From positions 18,515-82,514 of the forward strand of contig LSSK01000010.1 of NCBI GenBank assembly GCA_001969505.1: DNA of 64,000 bases, given 5' to 3'. This DNA is from Zancudomyces culisetae. Its lineage: Eukaryota > Kickxellomycota > Harpellomycetes > Harpellales > Legeriomycetaceae. Below the pieces are notes generated by a model. That model made no database searches. It was not told the origin of the DNA and was given only the letters and a program-made list of their open reading frames with translations. Every line of letters begins with the position of its first letter. Position 1 is the stretch's first letter. Below are positions 1 through 12,452 of the stretch, in pieces. The translations under genes were made by a program, and so were the position numbers.

Positions 1-2182
1 CTCCCAGTGCTGCCAGAATATTCCTGGTCTGAAGCAAATATATAGGCTGCTGAGCTATCATCTCTACGGATTGATTCATGATCTCTCCCAACCCTAACAG
101 TAATGGGTCCAAAAGCTGATTTAAAAATGCCGACCTTTGATCATCTGGGAAAGATAAAGGCGAGAGAACGACTCCACATATTTCAAACAAATAAATTTGC
201 GAATCAAAGATACCATGACCTAGCACATTAAGCATTTCTGGGTTGCTCACATCGATCTGCGGATCTATTTGGATTGTCAGATGTGGCAAAATACTCTGCA
301 TAATATCAGGAATATATGGAACCAGTAGTTGCACACCAACATTTTTAATAAAACGTAAAAACAAGTACCAAACTCTTGTCCGGACATGTTTTGATGGATG
401 ACATATCCCACGTTCATCAAGGAATGGCCCTAATCCCATTGAAAGCGCATCTTTACGTGCCTCAAACAAACCACCTATTTTTATGCATGTTTCAAAGAAC
501 AGTAGCGTGATGTATGGATGCATACAGTCCACTATTTTTGACACCAGCATCCGCACGCCCAACTCTCCGACAACAGTTAACGGCTGCTGTGCAAGTTCAT
601 CATCTCCACCTGCGCCGTTTTTGTCTCCATAACCTGTGCCACTCTTCTGTACAAACGCCAGTTCACCTGTTGCATTCACCTGTTCAATATATGTGTGTGT
701 TAAAAACAATGCTAACTCGGCCTGCTCCCATCCCACCTTTCCTACTCGTCTTTCTGCTTCAGCTTCTATACTCACTCCACATTGTTGTATATTAGTGTAT
801 ATTTCCGTTATTTTTCCTACAACACACATGTTGTACAATTCAGGCGCTAGTGACAACACCGAATCCAAAAACGTTCGGAGCTGCTTACGGAGCTCTGCAA
901 ACATTGTCTCCTCATCATCCTCTGAAATCTCATCATTCATATGTGTAATCTCCGAAACTTCATGGTCTGCCTTATACATCAACTTCATTACAGTTACTTG
1001 AAGGAGTTCTGATAAAAACTCAGTTTGTTGGCCACTCAATGGAATCCCCTCCCTCTTCTGCCGCTTAAACATGTGTAAAATGTCTTTGCTTATTTCAATC
1101 ACCGCGCTGCTCACTTCATCACTCTCGCTACCAAGAAATCCAAGTATTAGCCCCATGAGCCCCTCCATGTGCATATACGCCCTCCCTCGCACTTCTACTG
1201 TAATCTCATCCTTTTTCATCCACACCTCATTCAATTCGCGTCCCAACACACTTACCAATCGTGCGACCTGTTCTCCAAACTCGTTATCCGTTACCACTAA
1301 CTGTCGTAGCAATGGTCCTAAATTTAAAAACTCTACCAATTCAATTTTTTCCATTGGAACCATCCCTTTTTCCACTATCGCTGCCAAGCATTTTACTGCC
1401 TCTCCCTTCAGTCCTTCATGCCCAAGGAATTCAAAGATCACTGGTATAAACTCTTCGTTCACGATCAACTTGATGTCTATCCATGTAATATAAACTGACA
1501 CCAACCGTAGCGTATTCTTTATTATTTCTATCGGCGCTGCTTCTGTTGTTATTGTGTTATACCACCAATTGGCCAAATATAACACCCCTTCTTCTCTCAT
1601 TTTATCCTTGATCATTGTATTTCTTGCTATTTCGCTCTTCCCTCGTGGTATGGTCGGATTCACCATCTCTTCATCTATACTCGCCAGCACTTTAATTGTA
1701 AAATCTGTCAGTCCTTCGTGCACTTTCGCTCTTTGCTCCTGCTTTCCACATCTTCGTTCAAAATTCACGCCTGTTATGCTCAAAATTTCTCGAAAGAATT
1801 CTGCCCACATGTGTGGATATGTTGCCAAAAACATCAATGCAATTGTATGTGCCAATTTATTTCGCAAAAATGGTGCCTCCATCAAATATCTATCGCTTCC
1901 ATATTCCTCCACAATAAACTTCATTAGCACTTGTTTTGTTAATTCCAACTCCCCCGTCTTTGGTTCCCTTATATTTCTGTATATATTCCCCTCCACCACT
2001 TGCAAACTATACATTCGACTCTCTGGTGTCCTTGTGGGTTTGCTAACAAAGAGCTCTAGACACATTCGCCATCCTTCTGGAGAGTTACGCAACTGTTCAC
2101 AATATTCATTCGCCTGATACCTAATCTCCTGATTGGTATTCGGATCCAACGCACATCTGACTGCCTCTTCGATCTGATCCAT
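1..2182 (-). CDS. LOS1/XPOT: Exportin-T (tRNA exportin), C-terminus beyond the window
   Basis: Karyopherin-beta family exportin that carries mature tRNAs from nucleus to cytoplasm with Ran-GTP. The minus frame opens with MDQIEEAVRCALDPN and stays open for about 727 codons to the left edge without an intron. Family members are about 960 to 1100 residues, so the C-terminal part lies outside. Diagnostic stretches are NTMIKDKMREEGVLYLANWW (the conserved 'NTLIKDTMRE' block) near residue 195 and the following VSVYITWIDIKLIVNEEFIP, which match human XPOT blocks as I remember them. Further on, KHVRTRVWYLFLRFIK resembles the 'VRSRTAYLFSRFVK' repeat. The start is the first in-frame ATG. Cytosol and nucleus. 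The call is secure; only the length is open. Confidence 0.93.
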   Translation of the reverse strand, partial: MDQIEEAVRCALDPNTNQEIRYQANEYCEQLRNSPEGWRMCLELFVSKPTRTPESRMYSLQVVEGNIYRNIREPKTGELELTKQVLMKFIVEEYGSDRYLMEAPFLRNKLAHTIALMFLATYPHMWAEFFREILSITGVNFERRCGKQEQRAKVHEGLTDFTIKVLASIDEEMVNPTIPRGKSEIARNTMIKDKMREEGVLYLANWWYNTITTEAAPIEIIKNTLRLVSVYITWIDIKLIVNEEFIPVIFEFLGHEGLKGEAVKCLAAIVEKGMVPMEKIELVEFLNLGPLLRQLVVTDNEFGEQVARLVSVLGRELNEVWMKKDEITVEVRGRAYMHMEGLMGLILGFLGSESDEVSSAVIEISKDILHMFKRQKREGIPLSGQQTEFLSELLQVTVMKLMYKADHEVSEITHMNDEISEDDEETMFAELRKQLRTFLDSVLSLAPELYNMCVVGKITEIYTNIQQCGVSIEAEAERRVGKVGWEQAELALFLTHTYIEQVNATGELAFVQKSGTGYGDKNGAGGDDELAQQPLTVVGELGVRMLVSKIVDCMHPYITLLFFETCIKIGGLFEARKDALSMGLGPFLDERGICHPSKHVRTRVWYLFLRFIKNVGVQLLVPYIPDIMQSILPHLTIQIDPQIDVSNPEMLNVLGHGIFDSQIYLFEICGVVLSPLSFPDDQRSAFLNQLLDPLLLGLGEIMNQSVEMIAQQPIYLLQTRNILAALG

Positions 2183-5100
2183 CACCAATCGCTATTTCTA
2201 ATGTAATCTATATACTTTTTTCCAAAGGCAAGCTATAGACTACGAATCTTTCAAATATATATTGTTTTTTTCGATTTCTTTTCTATTCTATATCTCTTTT
2301 CAATACGCAATAACCAAAGTTTCTTTGTACTCTTGCCAAATTAAGCTCTTGGTGTGCTAGGATCCCCCTTTTTCCTCAAAAAAGTCTTATTGACAATTAT
2401 TGTTTTTGATTACCGCTTTTATAACGGGAATGCAGACCCCAAGCACTTTCCAACTTGTTCAAAGAAACGACAACTGTAGAACACTTTTTGAAATATTAGA
2501 GTTTGGAATCGCTACAATTAAGTACAAAAATTTATTGAATTGCTAAATTCCAAAGGCTCGCTTTGTCTTTTCTTTCTATTGTCGGGAAAGTCCACTGGTC
2601 AACCCAGAATGCTTTTCTTGTATTTTTATATACTCACAGTAGAATTCTAATAAGAGTCTATCTCTCTGGTAGATTGGATAATCTCCAGCTTTTTCCTTTT
2701 TCTTATCCTTTCGACCTTCAGGGCAAATACTTTCTATAAAGTAACAGTTATTCGGTTTGTATGATAAAAATTATTGTTTTGTTATACTCAATTTTTTTTT
2801 TATAAGTGGGCATTCCGACTTTTTTTTTCTTGATTTTTTTTTATTTTACCCAACCCTCATGAGGAAACAAGCAAAATTAGGTCTGCGTAATTAAAATTTG
2901 ACTAGGAACATGGTGTTTTTTTTTTGAATACTAGCCTTTTCAGAGTCATCATCATAAAGAAACGAATTTGGATTATTTTTTGTTTTTGTTTTTTGAATTT
3001 TACCAGAGAAATATACTATTTGTACAAAATTCCGGGTGATTAAACAAAAATGAGGTCCCTAGAAATGCTGTGAATGACGATAACTGCGTTCCACTACAGC
3101 CATTGGACAAAAGTCCGAATTGCAGCTTGTTTTTCTAGTGCCAAATCACAAAGGAAAAGAAAATTTTTTTTTTGCTTTTCACTTTACTTGTTCATTTCCC
3201 AATTTTCATTTTGATCATTTATTCGTTCTTTTTAACGTTTTAGAAAACGTAAAAAATAAAAATAGAGTAACAAACGCTTGATAAAGCTGGCATCTCAGCA
3301 AAAGGGTGAAAGAAAAAAAAACAGTTTTCCCGTTGTTTGCCGTTGCTGGTGCAAGCCATCTTTCCACAGCCTTTGGAGCATTTAGAGATAAACCCTGCAT
3401 AAATTTATCTTCAATCTCATCTGTTTACCGTTTTACTTCTGGCAAAGAGCTGCCAAACTGGATGGAAACAAGTATTTAAATGGCAGTGATCGATCTTAAA
3501 CCCCACCCCTCCCCCGACCAAATCATTTCATACCACTTTACATTCAATGCTTGAAACAACCGCGCGTTTATATACTTTTTTTTTTTGACTCGGCTTTTAC
3601 AAAGATTTGGACAAACTTGAAGTTACAATCCACCCCCAGTTTTTGCTATGCTAGCATTCTCTACTTTCCAGAGTGGATAACGTCCTTTAGATTCCCCCTA
3701 TTTTGTTTTATTTTTGATTATTTATGCCATAGCTGTATCTACAAACAATAATAGCCAAACACCAAGTGTTATCACACACATAGATCAACGACGTTAACAG
3801 ATTGCCAATAGTTTTTATAATACCTTGATTTAAGTAACAACAAAACCGTGTTACTATGCAATATGATGTTATTTTTGGTATATTTTGGATTCACTTACAT
3901 GACATCGCCACACCTCGTTCTTAGCAAGTAAAAAGTGTGCAGTCAGGATGCAAAGAGCTGCATAAACTATAGCATGACATCTTTTCGTTCAGCAACCAGT
4001 GTTCTTGTGTGAAGCTAAACACATGTATATTTTAAATATACGATCCTGGATGTTAATGTGTTGTAGTGAACCACCTTTGAAATGAGTTCGAATAAAGCAG
4101 CCCAAGCTGAAAAGTTAACTTGGCAAACAATGTAATGTTATAACACTGGATCTCTGGGTTAATGTAGTGCGTCTTATTACGTAACTAGGAAATCTCACAT
4201 GTTACACCGTTTGTAGTACAACCTTTTCAATTCCATAAATATTTCGGAATCATAATACACCAAAAGGAAAGGCTTGATGATATGGCCCAATTTGGCTTAA
4301 TTAAAATTCAACTCACAAGGCATCTAACTACACCCAAAAAAAAATCAGCTATACATGTGATTAGGTTGTGTACAAGACACAATGCTCTCGACTTTATTTT
4401 TACAGATTAATGACATATGCATCAGCGGACATACTTGTAATTTCTAATACGTGCATGACACATATTTTAATATACGTTTCCCTCTTTTTTCACTTCTTTT
4501 TGAATATCGAGTGAAGAAAAAAACAGTGTTTTTATTTAGAACATGCTAATTCTAGAACCGAAGTAAATGCGAGTTATCCGTTTAGATACATTAGCATACT
4601 AATATATCACCTTCATCAGCTCATCTATGCGCATTTACAAAGATTATCTACATTCATCTGTCTTTTGTTTTTTTTCTTTGTTCGAATAAAGGAATGGAAC
4701 GTGCCTAATAATACACATTTTTGATTATCTCGGTTGCAGTTATACGACGTTCGGTTGTATTATCTCGATCTTGAAATTAAATTAATAATCAAAAGGATAT
4801 TGTTAAAAACTTGTATTAGGCATGGTCTGAAGCCACAAAAATAAAAGAATTACAAATTAATTTCTTGAAATATAGTTTAAGGACTTTCGTGCTAACACAC
4901 GTTTGGTACCACTCTAATAACATACCTGCAGCATAACATCTGCAGAACTGGTTGGCTCGCCCTACTTAAATAGTTATCGAATAATGCATCACATACTCGC
5001 ACCTCTGAATTCACCTGAAAGCAAGTGCTATGCTCAACTTTTTTTCAATAACAGTATTATATTTATATTTTTAAACAAGGTTGTATAAGTGGAAGAAAGA

Positions 5101-6784
5101 GTATGATATTGAAAACAAAAGAAAATCAAGCTCGCACATTGTGCACACATGTGTGTTGTGTGCCTTATTGGAAAACTTGTTGGAAAAGCATGTTTTTTTT
5201 TCCTCCAGCAGACTCACACCCCATACATTTTCATTTGACTTTCTATTCTTTGTGGAAAATGGCGAATCATTATAAATTCTTTGACTATCAACAAAAGAAT
5301 ATATCATGCAATCTGCGTAATGATACCGGGTTTTAATTGGTGAATAATACTGCACCTATCTTCATTGCCACTATTGCTTTTCTTTGTGTTTTCTTCATGT
5401 AACAGCTCTGAAGCGTATTTGGAGGAGCAGGGCTGTGCTCCTGTTGTTTCTTTTACTGCTCATTCGCTTGTTCGTTTTCTTTTTTTTTTCTGGTTCACTT
5501 TCATTTGGAAAATTCGGGATTTGCCACAAACAAAGCAGATAAATCAACCCACTAAAAATAGGACATAACCTAGTTGGCCTGAGTCGTCTAAAAAAAATGC
5601 TATTCCTCCATAAAAAGGTCCAACAGTCTACTTACTACCAATTTGTTACCATACACTCTCCACTCCTAATGTGGTTTTGTTTGAGTTTTCAGTTCAACGC
5701 CAATAATTTCCGCAATTTTAAGGTAGTTTATTTTACCAATCACGCTATTTTTTGCCAAAAAGAGCAATATCACTGGGAGCATTGTATTGCCACTTTTAAA
5801 TTGCAATTTGGAATGTAATATTTTTTCGCACTTTAGGTGTTCTAAAAACGTGATTTCTCTATGGAAACACAAACAATATGACGAAAAAAAAACCTGACTT
5901 TGTCACAATAACTTTTTTGAGTATTACAGGTCAACGTCTGAAGGAAATAAGGTAAAAAGGAGTCAATCCTGCTGATGTAAAAACAATCCGAATGACACAC
6001 ATTTATACGGCTATAAAGTTTTGCTTCTATATTTCTATGAGTCATTTGAGCATAACATTTGCATAATTCCTTCCATCTGTTATCGATAACCAGTTATTAG
6101 GCCTTCTTTTTTTTTAGTGCTCATATTCAAAACAGGCAGAGAAAAATAAGCGAAAAGGTCGAGAATGTGTGGTTGTTTTCAATCTATCATTTCTAGAATT
6201 TAGACGCAATGCTAATCTTCAGCTTTACAAACTATTTCTCAAAATAGAAAAAGAAATTACGCAAAACTATTTAAAGCTAATTAAATGTCCAAGTCGTAAT
6301 ATTTTGTTCATTAAAAACTATCACAACACACATTACTTGGATTTAAAAAAACATATATTAGATAAAGATTTCGGAAAATGCGCTAATAAGCCGCTGTAAA
6401 AAGCGATAAAACAACAGATATATTGTCATAACACTCTACAAGAAGAGCGGTATTGCAACATGTCAATAACAGATATACGTTAAAAGTACTCTAAGATGAA
6501 CAAATATAACTACCGCCAACGCGAGTTGTAAGTTTGCCTCCATTTGCTTTATTCTCGATATATTTATACACGGCTTGATGGCCTATAGGAAAAACAGTGG
6601 GAGGGGGGTTTCGTTTCTTTGACGTAATATTAATACTAATGTCTGTTTGTATATTTTCATTTAGAGCCATAAGTTGTAAAAATGAGCCTAATACCTAAAA
6701 GAAATTAAAGTGTTAAGAGCTGCACTTGCTGCATAACCCAAAAAAACAGTAATAAAAACCAGTCCAAGTAGTAAATCAATTGCA
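2183..6784. other. Long AT-rich spacer without a supported gene
   Basis: About 4.6 kb with many homopolymer A/T runs. Reading both strands gives only scattered open frames under 100 codons with A/T-driven composition. The best are 3215-3400 (minus) and 6169-6399 (plus, first in-frame start GTG). Neither shows a family motif or convincing splice partners. No tRNA-like box A/box B pair was seen. The left end should hold the exportin-T promoter and the right end the promoter of the gene at 6785. Confidence 0.6.
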
Positions 6785-7303
6785 ATGAGAAATTCAGGTG
6801 AAAATTTACATGGAAAAAACAGCAGAGACCGCGAACGACTTGCCCACATATCGCTGGCAAAACTAACAACGCTTAGCGATCGTTCGTCAGAAATTCATTC
6901 TAATGGTCTCTTAAACTCTGTGCTTATTGTTAACTTTTATAAGTCCCTACAAAGTGAAAATGAGCAAGCTTCGCATTTCAATGACGACCAGTCTACACGA
7001 GATATAGCTGAGAGGGATGAATACAGCGCCTATTCAGACCATTATAACAGAGTTGAGCGTGTAATTGCTATCCCATGCTCTAAAGACTCGGATAATATTT
7101 ATGTATACGAGCTTTATGGTCAACCACTCGAAAATACTGCGAATCAGTTTGTTCCTTCCAGTGAGCATTACATGGGCAGTTATGACTACGATGATAGCAT
7201 ATACGATGATAACATATACAATGAGAGTGAACTTTATGCCTCTCAAGAACAAAGCTGGTTCGACTCGTGTATAGATGATGCAAATACCGATAGCGAATAC
7301 TAG
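6785..7303 (+). CDS. Small acidic protein with a SERTA-like motif
   Basis: Single-exon frame of 172 residues with ATG at 6785. Residues about 16 to 57 contain RERLAHISLAKL, a short variable linker, then LLNSVLIVNFYKSLQSENE. This follows the SERTA pattern (hydrophobic-Ser-Leu-x-Lys-Leu, spacer, Ser-Val-Leu-Ile-x-Asn, then a basic or Gln-rich helix). SERTA proteins in animals are nuclear cofactors in cyclin/CDK and E2F-linked transcription; a similar role here is inference. The C-terminal two thirds is acidic and rich in Tyr, Asp and Ser (repeated YDD and IYDD units), with no membrane segment. The domain call rests on motif reading only. Confidence 0.55.
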   Translation: MRNSGENLHGKNSRDRERLAHISLAKLTTLSDRSSEIHSNGLLNSVLIVNFYKSLQSENEQASHFNDDQSTRDIAERDEYSAYSDHYNRVERVIAIPCSKDSDNIYVYELYGQPLENTANQFVPSSEHYMGSYDYDDSIYDDNIYNESELYASQEQSWFDSCIDDANTDSEY

Positions 7304-9388
7304 AGAAAGATACCCTTTATGTGGTTGTTCTTGGTCCCTTTTCTGTGCTGTCTTTTTTTTTCCTAAACTAAATACATTACAATATAATTTTTATTTTATT
7401 TTTAATATTTTGACCTTAATGTTTAGACAAATAAACTTCATTAAACGCATCCTTGGTATTCGTATGCTGTGGGCAAGTGTAAATTTGTATGTGTGTTTAT
7501 TGTGCAGTTAGGAGGGGGCGCTTTGAAAGACTTTAATATATAAAAAACTATGGATTTAACAAGAAAGTGGTGTGATTAGTGGTATACCACATCTACGATA
7601 CTTTTGTTCCTTATCATCTTGCTTGCAAAATGGAGGAGAGGATGCCGTGTATTTTGAATATATTTGATTTTTGATTACCAATAGGTTCGTCAAATATATG
7701 TAGCTAGTCTTCACTATAGAATCATTACCCTATTATATAATACCGGCTTTTTTTTTCTATTATTATCATTCTCTCTTTTTTTTATTTTGATTAGCTTAGT
7801 AAGCCGAAATGGTATCTAGAATATTAGCAGTATATAGCCTTGAGGTAACTTGGAACTGGTGTTGCATTAATTAAAGAGAAATACGTTAAAAATAGTTAAC
7901 TACAACCCCTTTAAAATAACCTTTATACTTGAATGGAAATCAATTTGTGAGCTAGAGAAAACGATGGAATACGTCAATCAGTATTGTGTTTGTGATACAG
8001 GTCAAGTGGGATAGTATATGGGTATATGGGTATATGGGTATATGGGTATATGTGAGGTAAACGTGAATAAACAAAAAGTGGTTTACTCTATTTTTTGTGT
8101 TTTATCTTTGTGTAAAATACTAACACCAATTAGCAGCAGAAATAAATAGAATCAATATAAAACGCAGCTCCATCAGAAGCTGTACCAAATATGGATTTTA
8201 ACATGTTTGCTACCATGTATAAGCTAGCATTTTAAAGCATTGTAAACCACACTAGTTGTTCAAGTTAACGGAAAGCTATGTTTCATCTTTCCAATTACCT
8301 GTGCGCATTTAAGCCCTTTCAGTCCCGCTCCATTTCAACATTTATATTTTCTGAGTGGGATTATAAATGTGCGTGTTTCGTATTCACCCTGATACACATA
8401 GTGGGGTAAATGGTTCAGAAAAGTATACAAAGTTGTATCATTCTACTCTTCAAAACCCTTGGTAAATGAAAACCTGCTTTTTTGGAAATTAGCTTGAATT
8501 ATATAATTGGTGATTGTGTAATTAGGTGGGAGAACATCAACAAAATGTGTGTATACATACTCAAGGTTGAACAAAGCGAAAACAGCCCTGATCAGACCGC
8601 CAATATAAAAAGCGAGCAAATTATAATCACTAATACTCATGTGTCTTTGAATTGTTTGGCTTTCACAAGTATTGGCCAATGTATGGGTGAAGCCATGATA
8701 TTTGGACGTTCCTTTTGGCAAAATAACCTAAACAATAATCATTCCACCAATAATACTGCGGTATTTATTTTTTGGCAAATATACAAATGAAGATCTATTG
8801 GCAGAGCTAGACCAGAACCTAATTATTCATCAAAATCATATTTGTATTTTTAGCAAGTTATGTAAATGTAAAGTTTTTTTTTGTTTTTATTTCTACGTAT
8901 ATATGTGATATGTGAAATATCTGGATGTGTAAATACATGTTGGTGTGTATGTAAACATACATGAGAGTATTTAGGTGTTTGGATATTTGAATATGTGAAT
9001 TTGGGTTTATGAATAACCAGGTTTTGGCAACTTTTCGCAAAACTTCTGCAAAATAGAAATTGGCTAATAATTAATATTTTTGGAAATTAGCAATTTGAGT
9101 CAACTTTCCCAATCAATGAGTAAATCTAAGCGAATACAAAAGTACACATGAATAGATAAATCCAAAATAAATCTATGAAATGAAAAAATACATCTAAAAC
9201 CCGGTTTATTTTTGTTTTAAAGCTGCGCTCTTACCTAACTACAAGCAACATATTCAATTCAAACTAAATAACTCGCCATATTTTTAATTTCCCTACTACG
9301 CCTACGCCCTTATATAACCTTTACAAGAAGGAGTAGTATAAGAAACAAGAACAAAAATTACAGGGAATATTTTTGTATATGAATAAGA
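7304..9388. other. Spacer upstream of the NoxR gene
   Basis: About 2.1 kb, AT-rich, without a convincing gene. Open frames near 8443-8790 overlap on both strands and have no recognisable composition or motif. It contains a short tandem array at 8014-8052. The right end is the 5' flank and leader of the NoxR gene. Confidence 0.6.
8014..8052. repeat. Tandem 8-bp repeat (GTATATGG)n
   Basis: Four perfect copies of GTATATGG followed by a partial copy (GTATATG). A simple minisatellite in noncoding DNA. Confidence 0.95.
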
Positions 9389-12300
9389 ATGTCTTTAAAG
9401 GTAAGATTTTCTCTTTTTTTGTTTCGATGAATTTGAGATATTATGCAAATGCACCACGTGTGAGAGAAAAAAGCAAACACAACCCATGGATTGTGGTATA
9501 TCAGGTATTGAAAGATGTGGTTACTGAATTCACATAGGAGGAAATCGAGCAGTGGGTCAAGGCAGTTGAGGCATATGACGCAGGCGATTACGATTCGTCT
9601 CTTAATCACTTTGCTGTAAGTTTTTATTTTTTATTTTCTGAAGAAAGCTAATTTGATATTTAGCTCGAACTTTCTTGAAAAAGAACACATGTTTATTAAG
9701 ATCGCCATGTTGACAGATAACTTTGAGTATTATAAAAATGGATTTATTAGTTCAAATTGGAAACTAACTGGTATAAAAAAATATATACCAAATAGAAAAT
9801 TGCCGATTCCGCAAAAATATATTTTAACATGGGATTGATTCTTGCACGTAAAGGCGATCAAGAAGGAGCGGTAAGTTTGACATGTGCCATTAAAACTTTG
9901 TAGCACTAATTATTGCAGCGGTATTGCATGCACAACCTGATTGGATATTTTATTTATATATTGTAAACTGAACCAAACCCGCAACCATATAAATGCAAAA
10001 TTTAGGTGAAAGCATATTCAACAGCAATAGAGCTAGATCGTTATCTTGCAGTGGCATTTTTCCAAAGGGGTGTAGCAAAAATGGTACTACAACAAAATGA
10101 TGGTGCTCTAGATGACTTTAATGGCTGTCTCAATGTAAGAAGCAATAGTCTTATTTTTTGAGTAGTTCTACATGTATTATTGTCTTAGATATTCGATAAA
10201 AGGTTAAACTGTGTTTTTAAATTTGAACAACACTAGAATATGCGAGGAAACGAGTTCATTGACTATTCACAGATCGGACTTGACTACAAAATACACGCGT
10301 GTGAGGTATTATACAATAGAGCACTTTGTTATTTTTGCTTGGGTAAAAACTCTGAAGCAATAAGAGACTTAGAAACTGCACAAAAGCAAAAATCGAAAGA
10401 CCGCCACAAATGGATCGATAGAGCATTGGATTCGAATGGAGTGGTAAGAATCCCTCGATTATTTCATAGATATGATTTCCACCACTATCTATTTTGTTCT
10501 ATTTTTTTTAAAAAAGAGTAGAGACATCAAAGAAAAAAAAACGACTTTTATAAAATACTTTTTATGCGTCTAGGATTGTCCACTATTCTGTGTGCCTAAG
10601 GGGTTGCTATATAGACCTTCTAACATCAAGATTGAAAGCACGAAAAAGGTAGAGTATTTAGGAAATGCAAAAGTAATAGCTGCAGCAGATGGATCGGATC
10701 GGACTGTTGGGTTTAAAGGCGCTCTTGAAAGAATGGTAATGCTTATCATATAGTACCTCTACTTGTTTTAATAAAAAATGAATTTTTTTCATATGTTGAG
10801 TATATAGTGTACATTACAATACGCTTTTAGTACGTTTAAAGTATAGTTTAAAGTGCTTCCGAAAGGAAAAACTAACAAACTGAAAAATATTTAAATAGGC
10901 TACGCAAAAGGCAATGAGTAGAAAGGACGAATTCAATATTAAAGAGTCTGAATTGAAACGAAGCCAGTCATCTAGAGCTGCACACTACAGAGCGGGTGAA
11001 GCAACTAGGCTTAAGGCACAAGACCTATTATCTGCGGCTCAAAATAAAACCGAGAACCCCCAGACCAGTCCGAGTGCAGTTGCACAAAACATCACCGAAC
11101 AAGCTCCATATTCAGGCACAATGAACCAAGACCAGATTGCTAATGAAGCCAACACGGGCGCTGATTCAAACGCTGTTAGTTCAGTAGAAGCTAGAGAAAA
11201 ACAAGCGCAGGTATCCGAAAAAGGAAACGTAACACAAGAAGGCGAAGGTACAGGAATATCCGATCCATTAGAGATAATACGTGCTGGGTTAGTTAGGCGC
11301 GTCACGCTGAAAAATGCCACACAACAACAACAACAACAGCAACAGCAGCAGCAACAAAGTCCTATTACACCTATGGAAAGTCCCCAAGCTTCCAAAGCGG
11401 AAGGACTTACCTCTGGAACCCGTGCTCAGCCAGTGAACATGAACATGCAGACACCAGAAACAATTCGTGGAGCCGCGCATTCACCTGTTCTTGGCGCTAG
11501 CGCCAAAGTTCGCCGGAACAAGACCGAGGGTAGTCACGGATACCATGAATACACAGCTGAAACAGGCCACGATAATATAATGGCGGCTGGTGGTCACCAA
11601 AGACAACAGGATATGTTTAGCAGTAGAGCCAACGAATCAGGATACATTCAATCTCACCAAGCTTCCACACCAGTGAATAGATCTAATGCTGGCGCAGAAG
11701 TCACATCTAGGTCGGCCCAGCACAGGGCCAACATGACTTCTCCACAACCTCACTTGGAGTCTTCTCAGCCCTCTAGTGTTGTAAATGCAAATACTGATGT
11801 ATATATGGGCCAGTCTGCTTCCCAATCATATGGAAGTAGTTCGGCGCATCACACCGCTCAAAAGGTTGCCAGCACTGTACAGGAATCAAGAACTGCTACT
11901 ACTGCTACTGCTGCTACTTCTAACATTTATAACGAAAACATGACTCAAGGAAATACCGATTCCAACGTATATTATCAGCCTTCAACACCCCAACAACATA
12001 TCGAGAATATCTCATCTCCTAATATTACTCGAAACCGCACACTTTCTCCTATAATGCCCGCAAATACTAACCTCCACATGCTTCATGATGGCACCATGGC
12101 TGCTGTTCACACTGAGGAGGTAATGAGACGTAGGCCAACTCTCAAGGGAATGATGAAGGTTAAGGTTCATTTTGGTGATGAAATATACAATGTCGTTGCT
12201 CCAGAGCGGGTTGATTTTGGTCATCTCCTCTCTTTGGTTAACGGAAAACTCTCCAAAGCAACTGGTGCCTTTCCTCTTGCCGCTGGCTCAAATCCAAACC

Positions 12301-12452
12301 CCGTTAAAATAAGATATATGGATGAAGATAACGAGCTTGTACTGATGACTGATAATGACGACCTGGAATTGGCGAAAGCATATGCTGGTGGTGATATTTC
12401 TTCTCCAGAATCTAATATTATTGATAGACTAGAGCTTTGGTGCTCACTTTAA
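9389..12452 (+). CDS. noxR: NoxR / p67phox-like NADPH oxidase regulatory subunit, seven exons
   Basis: Cytosolic activator of Nox-type NADPH oxidases, acting with Rac. Exons by eye: 9389-9400, 9538-9615, 9796-9870, 10006-10134, 10237-10443, 10574-10735, 10899-12452; all junctions are GT-AG and phase 0, giving 738 residues. The N-terminus MSLK joins EEIEQWVKAVEAYDAGDYD, as in fungal NoxR. TPR-type helices span residues about 5 to 190 (KIYFNMGLILARKGD, YLAVAFFQRGVAK, CEVLYNRALCYFCLG). VEYLGNAKVIAAAD (about 193-206) matches the p67phox activation segment. A 12-residue poly-Gln lies near 363-374. A C-terminal PB1 domain (about 630-738) has KVKVHFGDE and the acidic YMDEDNELVLMTDNDDLELA. No SH3 domain was seen, as in other fungal NoxR. 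The Nox catalytic subunit is not in this window. Confidence 0.93.
11322..11357 (+). repeat. CAA/CAG repeat encoding 12 glutamines
   Basis: Mixed CAA and CAG codons inside the NoxR linker between TPR region and PB1 domain. The interrupted pattern should make it less slippage-prone than a pure CAG run. Confidence 0.95.

Noticed and set aside
4080-4700. GTTCGAATAA words near 4087 and 4680 as tRNA B boxes
   Set aside because: No matching A box, acceptor stem or anticodon arm can be drawn around them.
11039-11395. Minus-strand frame with a poly-Cys run opposite noxR
   Set aside because: Antisense of the CAA/CAG repeat; no independent evidence.
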